DNA of 36,434 nucleotides from Planctomycetota bacterium (GCA_024226535.1 JAAELP010000404.1:1-36434), one strand, 5' to 3'; shown: positions 7,705 to 17,534, counted from the stretch's first letter. Notes: a model not told the origin generated them from the letters alone. A program made the numbers and translations.

Positions 7705-8388
7705 TCACAGTGTACGCAAGGGGTTCACGGTTACGTTGTCGCGGCCGGGCACGAGCACGTCGGCGATCTCGACCGCCTCGCGGAACGACTCGCCGGCTTG
7801 CTCGATGTCCATGCACGTCGGGAGCACCTTGCCCTCGCGCAGGTGCTCGATCGTCGCGACGGCGTCACCGCAGACCAGCACCGTGGTCCCCGGCAGCGAG
7901 ATGATCAGCCCACACGTTCCCGGCGTGACGCCGGGCAACGGGAACAGGTCGACGCCCGCGGCGAGCCGGTCCGGCGCGACCTCGCACCGTTCGAGGAGTT
8001 GGCGGTGCTCGTCGACACGACGGATCAGGTCGGCGTCGCCGATCTCCGCCGCGCGATCGGCCTGCTCGGCCAGCGCCGCGGTGGCGGCCGCCCGCTCCGG
8101 CTCGTGGACGAGCCAGCGGGCGTCGTCGATGGCCGCGAGACCGCGGTAGTGCTCGACGGTGAAGCTCGTGAGGAACACCTGCGTGATGTCGGCGCACCGC
8201 AGCGGCGAGCGTTCCGACATCCGCGCTTCGAGGATCTTCGCCGGCAGCGACGGGTTCACGAGGATCCGCGCGTCGCCCGACTCGATCAGCACCGTGGTGG
8301 CGTACCCGGTGCGCACGTCACCGCTCTCGTTCCAGAGCGGGTGCGCCGCCAGCGTCCCGATCGAGATGACCCGGTAATCAACGTTCAT
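7705..8388 (-). CDS. Metallo-beta-lactamase-fold protein with degenerate metal motif
   Basis: 227 residues from the ATG at 8388, preceded by GGTGGTGA as a possible Shine-Dalgarno sequence. The order of elements fits an MBL-fold hydrolase of the lactonase-like type: TTVLIESGDARILVNPS, a motif-2 region VFLTSFTVEHYRGL at residues 71-84, PLPGVTPGTCGLII, VLVCGDAV and ADVLVPGRDN. The usual HxHxDH metal site reads SxTxEH here (Ser75, Thr77, Glu79, His80), so most first-shell ligands are lost. The VPGHD-type C-terminal histidine is also Arg. It is probably not a canonical zinc hydrolase and may be a binding or regulatory protein. It heads the operon with the methyltransferase. Confidence 0.7.
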   Translation of the reverse strand: MNVDYRVISIGTLAAHPLWNESGDVRTGYATTVLIESGDARILVNPSLPAKILEARMSERSPLRCADITQVFLTSFTVEHYRGLAAIDDARWLVHEPERAAATAALAEQADRAAEIGDADLIRRVDEHRQLLERCEVAPDRLAAGVDLFPLPGVTPGTCGLIISLPGTTVLVCGDAVATIEHLREGKVLPTCMDIEQAGESFREAVEIADVLVPGRDNVTVNPLRTL

Positions 8389-8416
8389 TCACCACCAACC
8401 GCTCCGCCCCTCGTCC

Positions 8417-8983
8417 CTAATCGATGTGCTCGTCACGCGCCATCCGCGCAAGAGGATTGTCCTCCGAGCGCATCTTCTCCTTCATCCGGTCGATTACGAT
8501 TTGCGGCACGATCGCGGTGAGCCGGTCCAGCGAGCCGCCGAGGGCGGCCACCTGCCGGATCAGGCTGGAACTGGTGAACGCGTACCGCTCGCCGGTGATC
8601 ATGAACACCGTCTCGATCTCCGCCACCTGGCGGTTGGTGATGGCGAGCTGGCACTCCATGGCGAGATCGGTCACGTTGCGGATGCCGCGGAGGATCGCGC
8701 TGGCGCCGACCTGGCGCGCGAAGTCCACGGTGAGCCCGGTATACGACTCGACGCGCACGGGGGCGCCGTCGGGAGCCTCGGCGAGCATGTCGTCCACGAG
8801 CTGGCCGATCATCTCCCGGCGCTCCTCGAACGAGAACACCGCCGGCTTCTCGGGGTTGTTCCCGAGTCCGAGAACAAGCTCGTCGAAGAGCGTGCGGGCA
8901 CGGCTCACCACGTCGAGGTGACCGTACGTGATCGGATCGAACGACCCCGCGTAGAGGGCAACGTGCTTCGTCGTGTCGGCCAT
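8417..8983 (-). CDS. coaD: Phosphopantetheine adenylyltransferase (CoaD)
   Basis: 188 residues from the ATG at 8983-8981. It transfers AMP from ATP to 4'-phosphopantetheine, the penultimate step of coenzyme A synthesis, in the cytoplasm. Visible motifs: YAGSFDPITYGHLDV at residues 11-25 (nucleotidyltransferase TxGH, His22), ILRGIRNVTD (phosphopantetheine pocket), and FTSSSLIRQ near residue 145. CoaD is usually about 160 residues; here a 20-residue charged tail (KEKMRSEDNPLARMARDEHID) is added. No Shine-Dalgarno sequence is present; TAGAAT lies 8 bases before the ATG. Coenzyme A supplies the prosthetic group of the acyl carrier protein encoded just upstream. Confidence 0.95.
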   Translation of the reverse strand: MADTTKHVALYAGSFDPITYGHLDVVSRARTLFDELVLGLGNNPEKPAVFSFEERREMIGQLVDDMLAEAPDGAPVRVESYTGLTVDFARQVGASAILRGIRNVTDLAMECQLAITNRQVAEIETVFMITGERYAFTSSSLIRQVAALGGSLDRLTAIVPQIVIDRMKEKMRSEDNPLARMARDEHID

Positions 8984-8991
8984 GGGCGGCG

Positions 8992-8997
8992 ATTCTA
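8992..8997 (-). promoter_or_regulatory. -10 box TAGAAT for a leaderless coaD transcript
   Basis: TAGAAT matches TATAAT at five of six positions and ends 8 bases before the coaD ATG, placing the transcription start within about 2 bases of the start codon. No -35 match at 16-18 bases and no Shine-Dalgarno sequence are seen. Confidence 0.6.
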
Positions 8998-9134
8998 CAG
9001 GGGTCGCGTCACCGCCGTCTGCCCAGACGTGACAGACCGTCCCCGGCACCATCTCTCGTCGCGCGGCCGCTTGCACGGGAGGGCTGCGAATTCGAACCTT
9101 CAAGTCGATCGGGTGGGAACGAGCCCCCTGGATC

Positions 9135-9174
9135 GGCCCCGACTGGCTAGCCTCCCCGGCCGGGGCCCTTTTTT
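9135..9174 (+). terminator. Orphan plus-strand intrinsic terminator
   Basis: GGCCCCG (9135-9141) pairs perfectly with CGGGGCC (9161-9167); part of the 19-base loop can pair further. TTTTTT follows at 9169-9174. The orientation is plus, but every gene between 5157 and 11246 is on the minus strand, and on the minus strand no T tract follows the hairpin. Confidence 0.65.
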
Positions 9175-9269
9175 CGAACCCTGCCCCCGCCGCATGGCCG
9201 GCGCGGGAACGATCGCGGCCTCGAGCGCTCTCAGCGTTCGGGGCCGCGTTCTCGTCAACGAATCCGGGT

Positions 9270-9800
9270 TCACCGTTCGGGGGGCACCAGATCACCCAGC
9301 CCGCCCGCGCGCAGGATCGTCCGGAAGTTCTCCGAGAACACGAAGTTCTCCTCGGGGAACTCGATGCCCGCCATGTTCTGATCGATGTGGCTGAACATCA
9401 GGTCGATCCGGCCGATCTCCTCCCACGCCGGTACGCCTTGGGCGTGGTCGAGACGCGATACCGTGCCGGAGGTCGCGGCGCCGGCGTCGTCGATGCGATC
9501 GAGCAGCGCGTCGTAGCGCAGTGTCTGGCCCGGGCCGACGTCGGCGTCCAGCTCAACACGGGTGATCTTGGCGAGGATGACCTTCTCGGTGAAGCGGTTG
9601 ACGGTGCCCACGAGGATGCCCGCCGTCTGCGCCATGCCCTCGATGATGAGCGACGCGGGCATCACCGGCAGCGCGTCGGCGGCGCCGGTGGCGGGGAAGT
9701 GATCGTGCAGGTGCTCCTCGGCGAGCGAGACGTTCTTGATCGCCGCGAGCCGCGTGCGCGGCTCGAAGTCGACGATCCGATCGATCCACATCCATCTCAT
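9270..9800 (-). CDS. Hotdog-fold 3-hydroxyacyl-ACP dehydratase (FabZ/FabA-like) with insertion
   Basis: 176 residues from the ATG at 9800, one base after the stop of the acyl carrier protein gene. The dehydratase signature is present: HLHDHFP with the presumed catalytic His34, and PASLIIEGMAQTAGI with the acidic partner Glu54. The usual HFPGxPxxPG loop is replaced by HFPATGAADALPVMPA, about four residues longer. The C-terminal third (EIGRIDLMFSHIDQNMAG onward) extends beyond a standard FabZ of about 145 residues. It likely dehydrates ACP-bound 3-hydroxyacyl chains alongside the neighbouring ACP and the second dehydratase. Whether it serves primary lipid synthesis or a specialised product is unknown. 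Confidence 0.8.
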   Translation of the reverse strand: MRWMWIDRIVDFEPRTRLAAIKNVSLAEEHLHDHFPATGAADALPVMPASLIIEGMAQTAGILVGTVNRFTEKVILAKITRVELDADVGPGQTLRYDALLDRIDDAGAATSGTVSRLDHAQGVPAWEEIGRIDLMFSHIDQNMAGIEFPEENFVFSENFRTILRAGGLGDLVPPER

Positions 9801-9801
9801 A

Positions 9802-10218
9802 TCACGCCGGCTGGGGCTCGGTGAGCTTGCGATCGACGAAGATGACGATCGAGCCGACGGTGATCAGCTCGGCGACCTTGTTCACGTCGCGGTCTTCCTC
9901 GAATCCGCTGAAGTCCACGTGCGGCATGCGCTCGTGGAGCATCTCCATGCCCGCGTCGGTGAACTTGCCCTCCTGGACCCACTCGGGGTTCTCCATCAGG
10001 TTCTCCGGGAACAACTCGCCCTGGGAGATCTTGAAGGGTCGGTCCTCGGTCGAGAAGGTCTTCTCGAGCCGGAACACGATGTCGAGGAAGTCGATCGACT
10101 CCGCCTCGAGGTCGGCGGTCAGGCTGGCGGCCAGCGTGATCTCGTCGGCATCGGCGCCGAGCGCCTCTTCCAGCACCGATCGAACGCGTTCGAAGATTTC
10201 GTCACGGCTCATCGCCAT
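9802..10218 (-). CDS. Acyl carrier protein with a long C-terminal insertion
   Basis: 138 residues from the ATG at 10218, which has AGGGAG (10226-10231) 7 bases upstream; a GTG at 10263 overlapping the previous stop is a less likely start. Residues 5-60 are a normal ACP core: DEIFERVRSVLEEAL, DEITLAASLTADLEAESID with the phosphopantetheine Ser41 (context ESID), and FLDIVFRLEKTF. After this, where a typical ACP of about 78 residues has its last helix, comes an extra segment of 50-60 residues (GELFPENLMENPEWVQ, HERMPHVDF) before the final helix DVNKVAELITVGSIVIFVD. It sits between two dehydratases, so it is likely their dedicated carrier. Confidence 0.85.
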   Translation of the reverse strand: MAMSRDEIFERVRSVLEEALGADADEITLAASLTADLEAESIDFLDIVFRLEKTFSTEDRPFKISQGELFPENLMENPEWVQEGKFTDAGMEMLHERMPHVDFSGFEEDRDVNKVAELITVGSIVIFVDRKLTEPQPA

Positions 10219-10259
10219 GGGGGGACTCCCTGCGGGCATCTGTTCACGGGTCTGCTCGC

Positions 10260-10664
10260 TCACGCGGGTGAGTCGAGCCGAATGGGCCTCATGGTAAACC
10301 GCCCGGAGACGGCTGTCTCGTACGTTTCCCCGCCCCGGCGCACGCGGCCGGTGCCGCGGCACGGGACGCCTCCGTCAGGACCCGGCTCGCCGGCGGTGAC
10401 TTCCACCTCGAGGGCCTCGCCGGGGCGGACCATCGCGCCGTACTTCAGCGCCCGCACGCGACCCAGCACCAGCGGGCCCTCGTCGCGATCCCCGAGCAGC
10501 CGCCGGGCGGCCTGCACCATCGTCTCCAGCATGAGCACGCCGGGCAGAATCGGGAAGCCGGGAAAGTGGTCGCCGAGATACTCCTCGGCCAGCGTGACCT
10601 GCTTGATCGCGACGATGCGGTCGTCGGTCCGCTCCAGCACGTCATCGATCAGGTCGAACTTCAT
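10260..10664 (-). CDS. FabZ-like hotdog dehydratase
   Basis: 134 residues from the ATG at 10664. EEYLGDHFPGFPILPGVLMLETMVQAA (residues 27 onward) is the FabZ signature, with presumed catalytic His33 and Glu47. It is a little shorter than classical FabZ, and the second half is more divergent (VEVTAGEPGPDGGVPCRG). It may act as a 3-hydroxyacyl-ACP dehydratase or as a related non-catalytic hotdog partner. It lies directly before the long acyl carrier protein, from which it is separated by 41 bases. No Shine-Dalgarno sequence is seen; TAGGCT lies 9 bases upstream and overlaps the stop of the preceding gene. Confidence 0.8.
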   Translation of the reverse strand: MKFDLIDDVLERTDDRIVAIKQVTLAEEYLGDHFPGFPILPGVLMLETMVQAARRLLGDRDEGPLVLGRVRALKYGAMVRPGEALEVEVTAGEPGPDGGVPCRGTGRVRRGGETYETAVSGRFTMRPIRLDSPA

Positions 10665-10676
10665 GGGGCGGTGAGC

Positions 10677-12809
<2,133 letters not shown>

Positions 12810-12815
12810 CGCGCG

Positions 12816-12978
12816 AGCAGCCCTTTGAAGAAGTCCCGCGCGGCGAGAGCGCGACCAGGTTCGTCAGATCAAGGAGCCGAATCGATGGCATATCCTTGGA
12901 GATACGGCGAGATTCGGCGACGCAGAGCTGGCGGAGCTGGGCCGCTCGCAGCCCGCGCGACATCTTCAAAGGGCTGCT
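12816..12978. repeat. 163-bp inverted-repeat element (MITE-like or structured RNA)
   Basis: A perfect 16-base inverted repeat bounds the element: AGCAGCCCTTTGAAGA at 12816-12831 and its reverse complement at 12963-12978. Inside, further nested complementary pairs line up in order: CGCGCGG with CCGCGCG, CGAG with CTCG, GCCGAATC with GATTCGGC, and TATC with GATA around a CTTGGA loop. The whole segment can therefore fold as one long imperfect hairpin. It fills nearly the entire gap between atpD and the MOSC gene. No target-site duplication is evident, and no second copy exists in this window. A small non-autonomous transposable element or a large transcript-end structure are both possible. Confidence 0.7.
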
Positions 12979-12992
12979 AAAGCGTCTTCGCC

Positions 12993-13469
12993 ATGGCTCA
13001 CGTCGAGTCGATCCATCTCGCGTCGCAGCCCGGGGAGGCGACGAAAGTCGTTGACGAAGTGAACGCGGAGCCCGGCTACGGGCTCGCCGGCGACCGCGTC
13101 GGCAACCGCGCGCGGGCGAAGTCGCGCACGGTCGCGCCGCACCAGCAGGTCACCCTGATCGAGACCGAGGCTCTGGAGGCCCTGCGGCGTGATTGCGATA
13201 TCGAGCTTGCCCCCGGCGACAGCCGCCGGAACATCTGCACGCGTGACGTCGCCCTGAACCACCTCGTGGGACGCGAGTTCCGCGTCGGAGCCGCGACGCT
13301 CCGCGGCATCGAACTGTGCGAGCCGTGCTCCGGCCTGGAGCGGATGAGCGGCAAGCCCGGCGTCCGAGAAGCGTTGATCCACCGCGGTGGCCTGCGGGCC
13401 CAGGTCGTCACGGAAGGGCTCATCCGCCGTGGTGACACGATCGAGGTCGGAGCCGCGACCCGGGAATGA
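12993..13469 (+). CDS. MOSC domain protein
   Basis: 158 residues from the ATG at 12993. The MOSC (molybdenum cofactor sulfurase C-terminal) domain covers almost the whole protein: AHVESIHLAS near the start, GYGLAGDRV, VTLIETEALEAL, GDSRRNICTRDVALNHLVGREFRVG, and GIELCEPCSGLE with a CxxC near residues 109-112, then LRAQVVTEGLIRRGD. Stand-alone MOSC proteins are thought to bind Moco or sulfur carriers and include nitrogen-oxide-reducing enzymes; the substrate here is unknown. The start codon is 14 bases after the inverted-repeat element, so the element may influence its expression. No clear Shine-Dalgarno sequence. Confidence 0.85.
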   Translation: MAHVESIHLASQPGEATKVVDEVNAEPGYGLAGDRVGNRARAKSRTVAPHQQVTLIETEALEALRRDCDIELAPGDSRRNICTRDVALNHLVGREFRVGAATLRGIELCEPCSGLERMSGKPGVREALIHRGGLRAQVVTEGLIRRGDTIEVGAATRE

Positions 13470-13518
13470 CTGACCGGTACAACGGGTCCGAGCAGGTGGT
13501 GAACGATTGTCCCTGAGG

Positions 13519-13537
13519 GGGGCCCCGAAGAGGCCCC
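13519..13537 (+). other. Short hairpin upstream of the PepSY-FKBP gene
   Basis: GGGGCC (13519-13524) pairs with GGCCCC (13532-13537) around a 7-base loop. No T tract follows, so it is not a standard terminator. It sits 20 bases before the chosen start codon and could influence translation initiation or mRNA stability. Confidence 0.3.
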
Positions 13538-13557
13538 AACCCATGAAAGGCAGATCC

Positions 13558-14256
13558 ATGAGATTCAGAGCAGTCGCGCTTGGCGGCATCCTCCTCGTTG
13601 GTGCCGGTTTCGCCGGCGCGATGGCCCCCATGCTGGCCGGGAGCGACTTCACGTCGATCCCGCCGGACGGGTCGCAGGTGGAGCAGCAGCTCCGGTCCGC
13701 CCCGATCTCGCTGGTACGCGCGATCGAGATCGCCCAGAAGCAGGTCAACGGCCTGGCCCAGTCCGCGCAGGTGCAGATGAGTGCCAAGCCGACCATCGAG
13801 ATCGTCGCCTACGCCGGCGGCTCCGCCAAGAAAGTGACCGTCGACATGAACAGCGGCAACGTGCAGTCGGTGAAGGACGTCCCCCGGTTCCCCGGCACCC
13901 CGGTGAGCGGTGAATGGACCGAGACCGACAGCGGCCTCAAGTACTACGACATCGTCATGGGCGAGGGCGAGGCGCCGTCCGGCCCCACCAGCAAGGTCAT
14001 GGTGCACTACACCGGCTGGCTGGTGGACGGCGAGAAGTTCGACAGCTCCGTCGATCGCGGGCAGCCCGCGACGTTCCCGCTCAACCGCGTGATCGCCGGC
14101 TGGACCGAGGGCGTCGGCTCGATGCGCGTGGGTGGGAAGCGCAAGCTGATCATCCCGTTCAAGCTCGCCTACGGTGAGCGCGGTCGCCCGGGCAGCATTC
14201 CGGCCCGCGCGACGCTCATCTTCGACGTCGAACTGCTCGAGGTCGTCGGCGAATAG
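13558..14256 (+). CDS. Exported PepSY domain-FKBP peptidyl-prolyl isomerase fusion
   Basis: 232 residues from the ATG at 13558, which has AAAGG 7 bases upstream; an ATG at 13543 would add five residues. Residues 1-27 look like a signal peptide ([23 protein letters not shown]). Residues about 48-107 resemble a PepSY domain ([16 protein letters not shown], then [15 protein letters not shown]), a module linked to protease inhibition or binding. Residues about 123-231 are a complete FKBP-type cis-trans prolyl isomerase domain ([73 protein letters not shown]). The likely role is as a periplasmic folding factor. The exported M3 peptidase follows 50 bases downstream. Confidence 0.85.
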   Translation: MRFRAVALGGILLVGAGFAGAMAPMLAGSDFTSIPPDGSQVEQQLRSAPISLVRAIEIAQKQVNGLAQSAQVQMSAKPTIEIVAYAGGSAKKVTVDMNSGNVQSVKDVPRFPGTPVSGEWTETDSGLKYYDIVMGEGEAPSGPTSKVMVHYTGWLVDGEKFDSSVDRGQPATFPLNRVIAGWTEGVGSMRVGGKRKLIIPFKLAYGERGRPGSIPARATLIFDVELLEVVGE

Positions 14257-14306
14257 CACCCGCTCCGTAAACCCGCTCGCGTCCGAACATCCCAGGGACC
14301 CACGTC

Positions 14307-16355
14307 ATGCTCCATCATCATCGCTCCCTCGCGCTCGTTGCGACCGTCGCGCTGACCGCCACCTTCTCAGCGCCCGTCCTCTCCGCCGGCGAGATCCCCG
14401 AGGGGTCACCGATCGCCGATGCCCTGCACCGCGCGGAGGCGACCGCCGACCGGATCGTCGCCGTCCCCGACCGGCAGCGGACGTTCGACAACACCGTCGG
14501 CGCACTCGACGACCTCATCGCGCAGCTCGAGATCGACTCGAACATGACGATGTTCATGACCTACGTCTCCACCGATGCCGAGGAGCGGGCGCGGGGCCAG
14601 CAGGCGGAGCAGGACTGGACCAACTGGGTCATCGATCTCGCCAAGCGCGAGGATCTCTACCGGGCGGTGCGGTCCTACGCGGACACCAACCCGTCGCTGG
14701 AAGGGGAGCAGAGGCGCCTCCTGGAGCACACCCTCCGCGACTACCGGCGGGCGGGGATGGAGCTTTCCTCGGAGCGGCGAGACGAGCTCGCCAGGGTGCA
14801 GAAGGAGGTCGCCGCCCTCAGCATCGACTTCGAGAAGAACATCCGCGAGGACGAAACCCGCGTGCCCCTGACGTGGGACGAGATCGCCGGCATGACCACG
14901 GACTACGTGGCCGGGCTGAAGCGCACGAACGATCTCTACCTCGTGGGGCTCTCCTACCCCGAGTTCCTGCCGATCATGGACAACGCGCTCTTCGAGACGA
15001 CCCGCAAGAAGATGTGGGTCGCCTACAAGCGCCGGGGCGGTCAGCGCAACGTGGGCGTGCTCGAGACGATCCTGAAGAAGCGCGCCGAGGCCGCGGACCT
15101 GCTCGGCTACGACCATCCCGCCGACTACGAGATCGAGGTTCGGATGGCGAAGAAGGCCGACACGGTCCTGGACTTCTACCAGCGGCTCCGCCCGCTCGTT
15201 CGCGAGAAGGCCCGCCGCGACTACGAGGAGTTCGTCGCCGCCAAGCGCGCCCACACGCGCGATCCGAACGCCGAGCTGTACCCGTGGGACTTCACCTTCT
15301 ACCTGAACAAGCTGAAGAAGGACAAGTACTCCGTGGATATGGAGGTCGTACGCGAGTACTTCCCCATGGAACGCGTCATCGACGGCCTCTTCAGCATCAC
15401 GCAGTCGCTGTACGGGCTCGAGTACATCGACGTCACCGACCGCGCCGAGGCCGACGGCTACGCGCTCTGGCATCCCGACGTGAAGCTCTACGAAGTGCAC
15501 GACACCGGCACGAACGAGCTGCTCGGGCGCTTCTTCATCGACCTGCACCCGCGTGAGAACAAGTACGGCCACGCCGCCCAGTGGGGGCTCGCGCAGCACA
15601 AGGTCTGGTCCGACGGCCGCGTGACGAAGCCGCTCGCCGCGCTCGTCTGCAACTTCACCAAGCCGACCGCGTCGAAGCCCTCGCTGCTGACCCACGACGA
15701 GGTCGAGACGTTCTTCCACGAGTTCGGCCACTGCCTGCACACGATCCTCAGCGAGGCTCGCTACTGGAACTTCGCCGGCACGAGCGTCGAGCGCGACTTC
15801 GTCGAGGCGCCGTCGCAGATGTTCGAGAACTGGGTGTGGGACGCCGACGTCCTGCGCACGTTCGCCCGGCACTACAAGACCGGTGAGGCCTTCCCGCGCG
15901 AGCTGCTCGACGGCATGCTCGCCGCCCGCCACCTCGGCTCGGGCATGATGGCCGAGCGGCAGTTCTTCTACGGCCTCTTCGACATGAAGTGCCACCTCGT
16001 CCGCGACGGTGCCGTCGACACCACCCGCCTCGGCCACGAGATGTGGGGCGAGCGCGGCGACGGCGTGGAGCTGTATCCCGCGATCGACGACACGTTCTTC
16101 CAAGCCGCGTTCGGCCACCTCACCGGCTACCAGGCCGGCTACTACGGCTACCAGTGGTCCCTCGTCTTCGCCTGCGACATGTTCCAGCGCTTCAAGGAGC
16201 TGGGCATGCTCAACCCCGATGCCGGCATGTACTACCGCCGCCAGATCCTCGCCCAGGGTGGGACGCAGGACGGCCTCGATCTCGTGCGCGGCTACCTCGG
16301 CCGCGAGCCGGACCAGACGGCGTACCTGAAGCACCTGGGGCTGGAGGTGGACTGA
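14307..16355 (+). CDS. Exported M3-family zinc metallopeptidase (oligoendopeptidase/thimet-like)
   Basis: 682 residues from the ATG at 14307, with AGGGA upstream. Residues 1-27 form a signal peptide ending in VLSA. The M3 active site is intact: HEFGH at 471-475 (FFHEFGHCLHTIL) and the third ligand Glu500 in DFVEAPSQMFENW. The helical N-terminal part and the C-terminal YQAGYYGYQWSLVFACDMFQRF (near residues 610-630) are typical of the thimet/oligopeptidase A branch. It should cleave short peptides. Most relatives are cytoplasmic, so the signal peptide suggests a periplasmic peptide-degrading role, perhaps together with the exported PepSY-FKBP protein just upstream. Confidence 0.92.
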   Translation: MLHHHRSLALVATVALTATFSAPVLSAGEIPEGSPIADALHRAEATADRIVAVPDRQRTFDNTVGALDDLIAQLEIDSNMTMFMTYVSTDAEERARGQQAEQDWTNWVIDLAKREDLYRAVRSYADTNPSLEGEQRRLLEHTLRDYRRAGMELSSERRDELARVQKEVAALSIDFEKNIREDETRVPLTWDEIAGMTTDYVAGLKRTNDLYLVGLSYPEFLPIMDNALFETTRKKMWVAYKRRGGQRNVGVLETILKKRAEAADLLGYDHPADYEIEVRMAKKADTVLDFYQRLRPLVREKARRDYEEFVAAKRAHTRDPNAELYPWDFTFYLNKLKKDKYSVDMEVVREYFPMERVIDGLFSITQSLYGLEYIDVTDRAEADGYALWHPDVKLYEVHDTGTNELLGRFFIDLHPRENKYGHAAQWGLAQHKVWSDGRVTKPLAALVCNFTKPTASKPSLLTHDEVETFFHEFGHCLHTILSEARYWNFAGTSVERDFVEAPSQMFENWVWDADVLRTFARHYKTGEAFPRELLDGMLAARHLGSGMMAERQFFYGLFDMKCHLVRDGAVDTTRLGHEMWGERGDGVELYPAIDDTFFQAAFGHLTGYQAGYYGYQWSLVFACDMFQRFKELGMLNPDAGMYYRRQILAQGGTQDGLDLVRGYLGREPDQTAYLKHLGLEVD

Positions 16356-16358
16356 GCC

Positions 16359-16364
16359 TACGAT
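16359..16364 (+). promoter_or_regulatory. Putative -10 box TACGAT before dinB
   Basis: TACGAT ends 5 bases before the GTG at 16370, just after the M3 peptidase stop (16353-16355). No Shine-Dalgarno sequence is properly placed. A separate promoter would let dinB be controlled independently of the peptidase. Confidence 0.35.
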
Positions 16365-16369
16365 TGGGC

Positions 16370-17533
16370 GTGCTGCCCGATCGCGCGATCCTGCACGTGG
16401 ACATGGACGCGTTCTTCGCGTCCGTCGAGCAACTCGACGATCCGTCGCTGCGCGGCAAGCCGGTGCTCGTCGGGCACGACGGCCGGCGCGGCGTGGTCAT
16501 GGCCGCGTCGTACGAGGCGCGTGAGTTCGGGTGTCACTCCGCGCAGCCCATCGCGATCGCGAAGCGGAACTGTCCCCACGCGGTGATCGTCCCCGGACGC
16601 GGGCGGCGGTATCACGAGCTGTCCCGGCGGGTCTTCACGATCCTCGAGGACGTCACGCCCGTCGTCGAGCCGCTCAGCATCGACGAGGCGTTCATCGACG
16701 TCACGGGCTCGATCGCGCTGCTGGGCGAGGCGCCGGAGATCGCGGCGATGATCAAGCGCCGGATCCTCGGTGAGATCGGCCTCACCGCATCCGTCGGCGT
16801 CGCCGTGAACAAGTTCCTCGCCAAGCTCGCGTCGGACTGGGAGAAGCCCGACGGGCTGACCATCATCACGCCCGAGTGCATCGGCGGTCGCGTCGCCGAG
16901 CTTCCCGTGCGGAAGATGTGGGGCGTGGGGCCGGTCATGGAGACGAAGCTGCACCGCCTCGGCATCCGCACCTTCGGCGATCTCCAGCGGCTCTCGGCCG
17001 AAGAGGCCCGGCAGCGGCTCGGCGAGACCGGGGTCCACTTTCGGCGTCTCGCCAGGGGTGAGGACGGCCGGCTGGTCACGTCCGACCGCGGGTCGCGCAG
17101 CATCGGCAACGAGCAGACGTTCGGCACCGACCTCGGCATGCCGGAGCAGGTGCGGCAGATCCTGCTCGGGCAGAGCGAGCACATCGCGCAGCGGGTGCGG
17201 CACGCGGGCCTGAGGGGGCGGACCGTCTCCGTGAAGATCCGGTACGGCGACTTCGAGACGATCACGCGGGCGACGACGCTCGACCGCCCGACCGATCGCA
17301 CCGACCTCATCGTGGCCGCGGCGCGGAGGCTCTTCGATCGTTGGGCGGCGCAACGCTTTCGGCCGGTGCGTCTCATCGGCGTGAGCGTGACCAACCTTCA
17401 GGCCGCCGGCGCCGGCCAGATGGACCTGTTCGCCGATGCCGACGACGCCCGTCACCGCCGGCTCGATGCCGCGACGGACGCCATTCGCGAACGATTCGGT
17501 CGCCGCAGCATCAGCCGCGGCATCCGCGGGTGA
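16370..17533 (+). CDS. dinB: DNA polymerase IV (Y-family)
   Basis: 387 residues if GTG at 16370 is the start (VLPDRAILHVDMDAFF); a TTG at 16364 is possible. Motifs of the Y-family palm and fingers: HVDMDAFFASVEQ with metal-binding Asp and steric-gate Phe, then SYEAREFGCHSAQP, and PLSIDEAFIDVT with the catalytic acidic pair. Thumb and little-finger domains follow (GVGPVMETKLHRLGIRTFGDL; TVSVKIRYGDFETITRATTL). QMDLF at residues 350-354 is a good beta-clamp-binding peptide, though about 34 residues lie after it. The enzyme performs error-prone translesion synthesis. No LexA-type operator was recognised. The gene begins 14 bases after the peptidase stop. Confidence 0.95.
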   Translation: MLPDRAILHVDMDAFFASVEQLDDPSLRGKPVLVGHDGRRGVVMAASYEAREFGCHSAQPIAIAKRNCPHAVIVPGRGRRYHELSRRVFTILEDVTPVVEPLSIDEAFIDVTGSIALLGEAPEIAAMIKRRILGEIGLTASVGVAVNKFLAKLASDWEKPDGLTIITPECIGGRVAELPVRKMWGVGPVMETKLHRLGIRTFGDLQRLSAEEARQRLGETGVHFRRLARGEDGRLVTSDRGSRSIGNEQTFGTDLGMPEQVRQILLGQSEHIAQRVRHAGLRGRTVSVKIRYGDFETITRATTLDRPTDRTDLIVAAARRLFDRWAAQRFRPVRLIGVSVTNLQAAGAGQMDLFADADDARHRRLDAATDAIRERFGRRSISRGIRG

Positions 17534-17534
17534 G

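Larger units (their letters stand above)
8984..9269. other. Intergenic region between coaD and the lipid operon, 286 bp
   Basis: No protein gene is supported. It contains the TAGAAT box of coaD at its left end (minus strand) and a plus-strand intrinsic terminator at 9135-9174 that serves no annotated plus-strand gene. No tRNA, SRP RNA or tmRNA signature was found on either strand. An unrecognised small RNA ending at the terminator is possible. Confidence 0.4.

Noticed and set aside
9080..9105. TTCGAA-containing stretch resembling the T loop of a tRNA or tmRNA
   Set aside because: The bases flanking the loop do not pair on either strand and no acceptor stem can be found.
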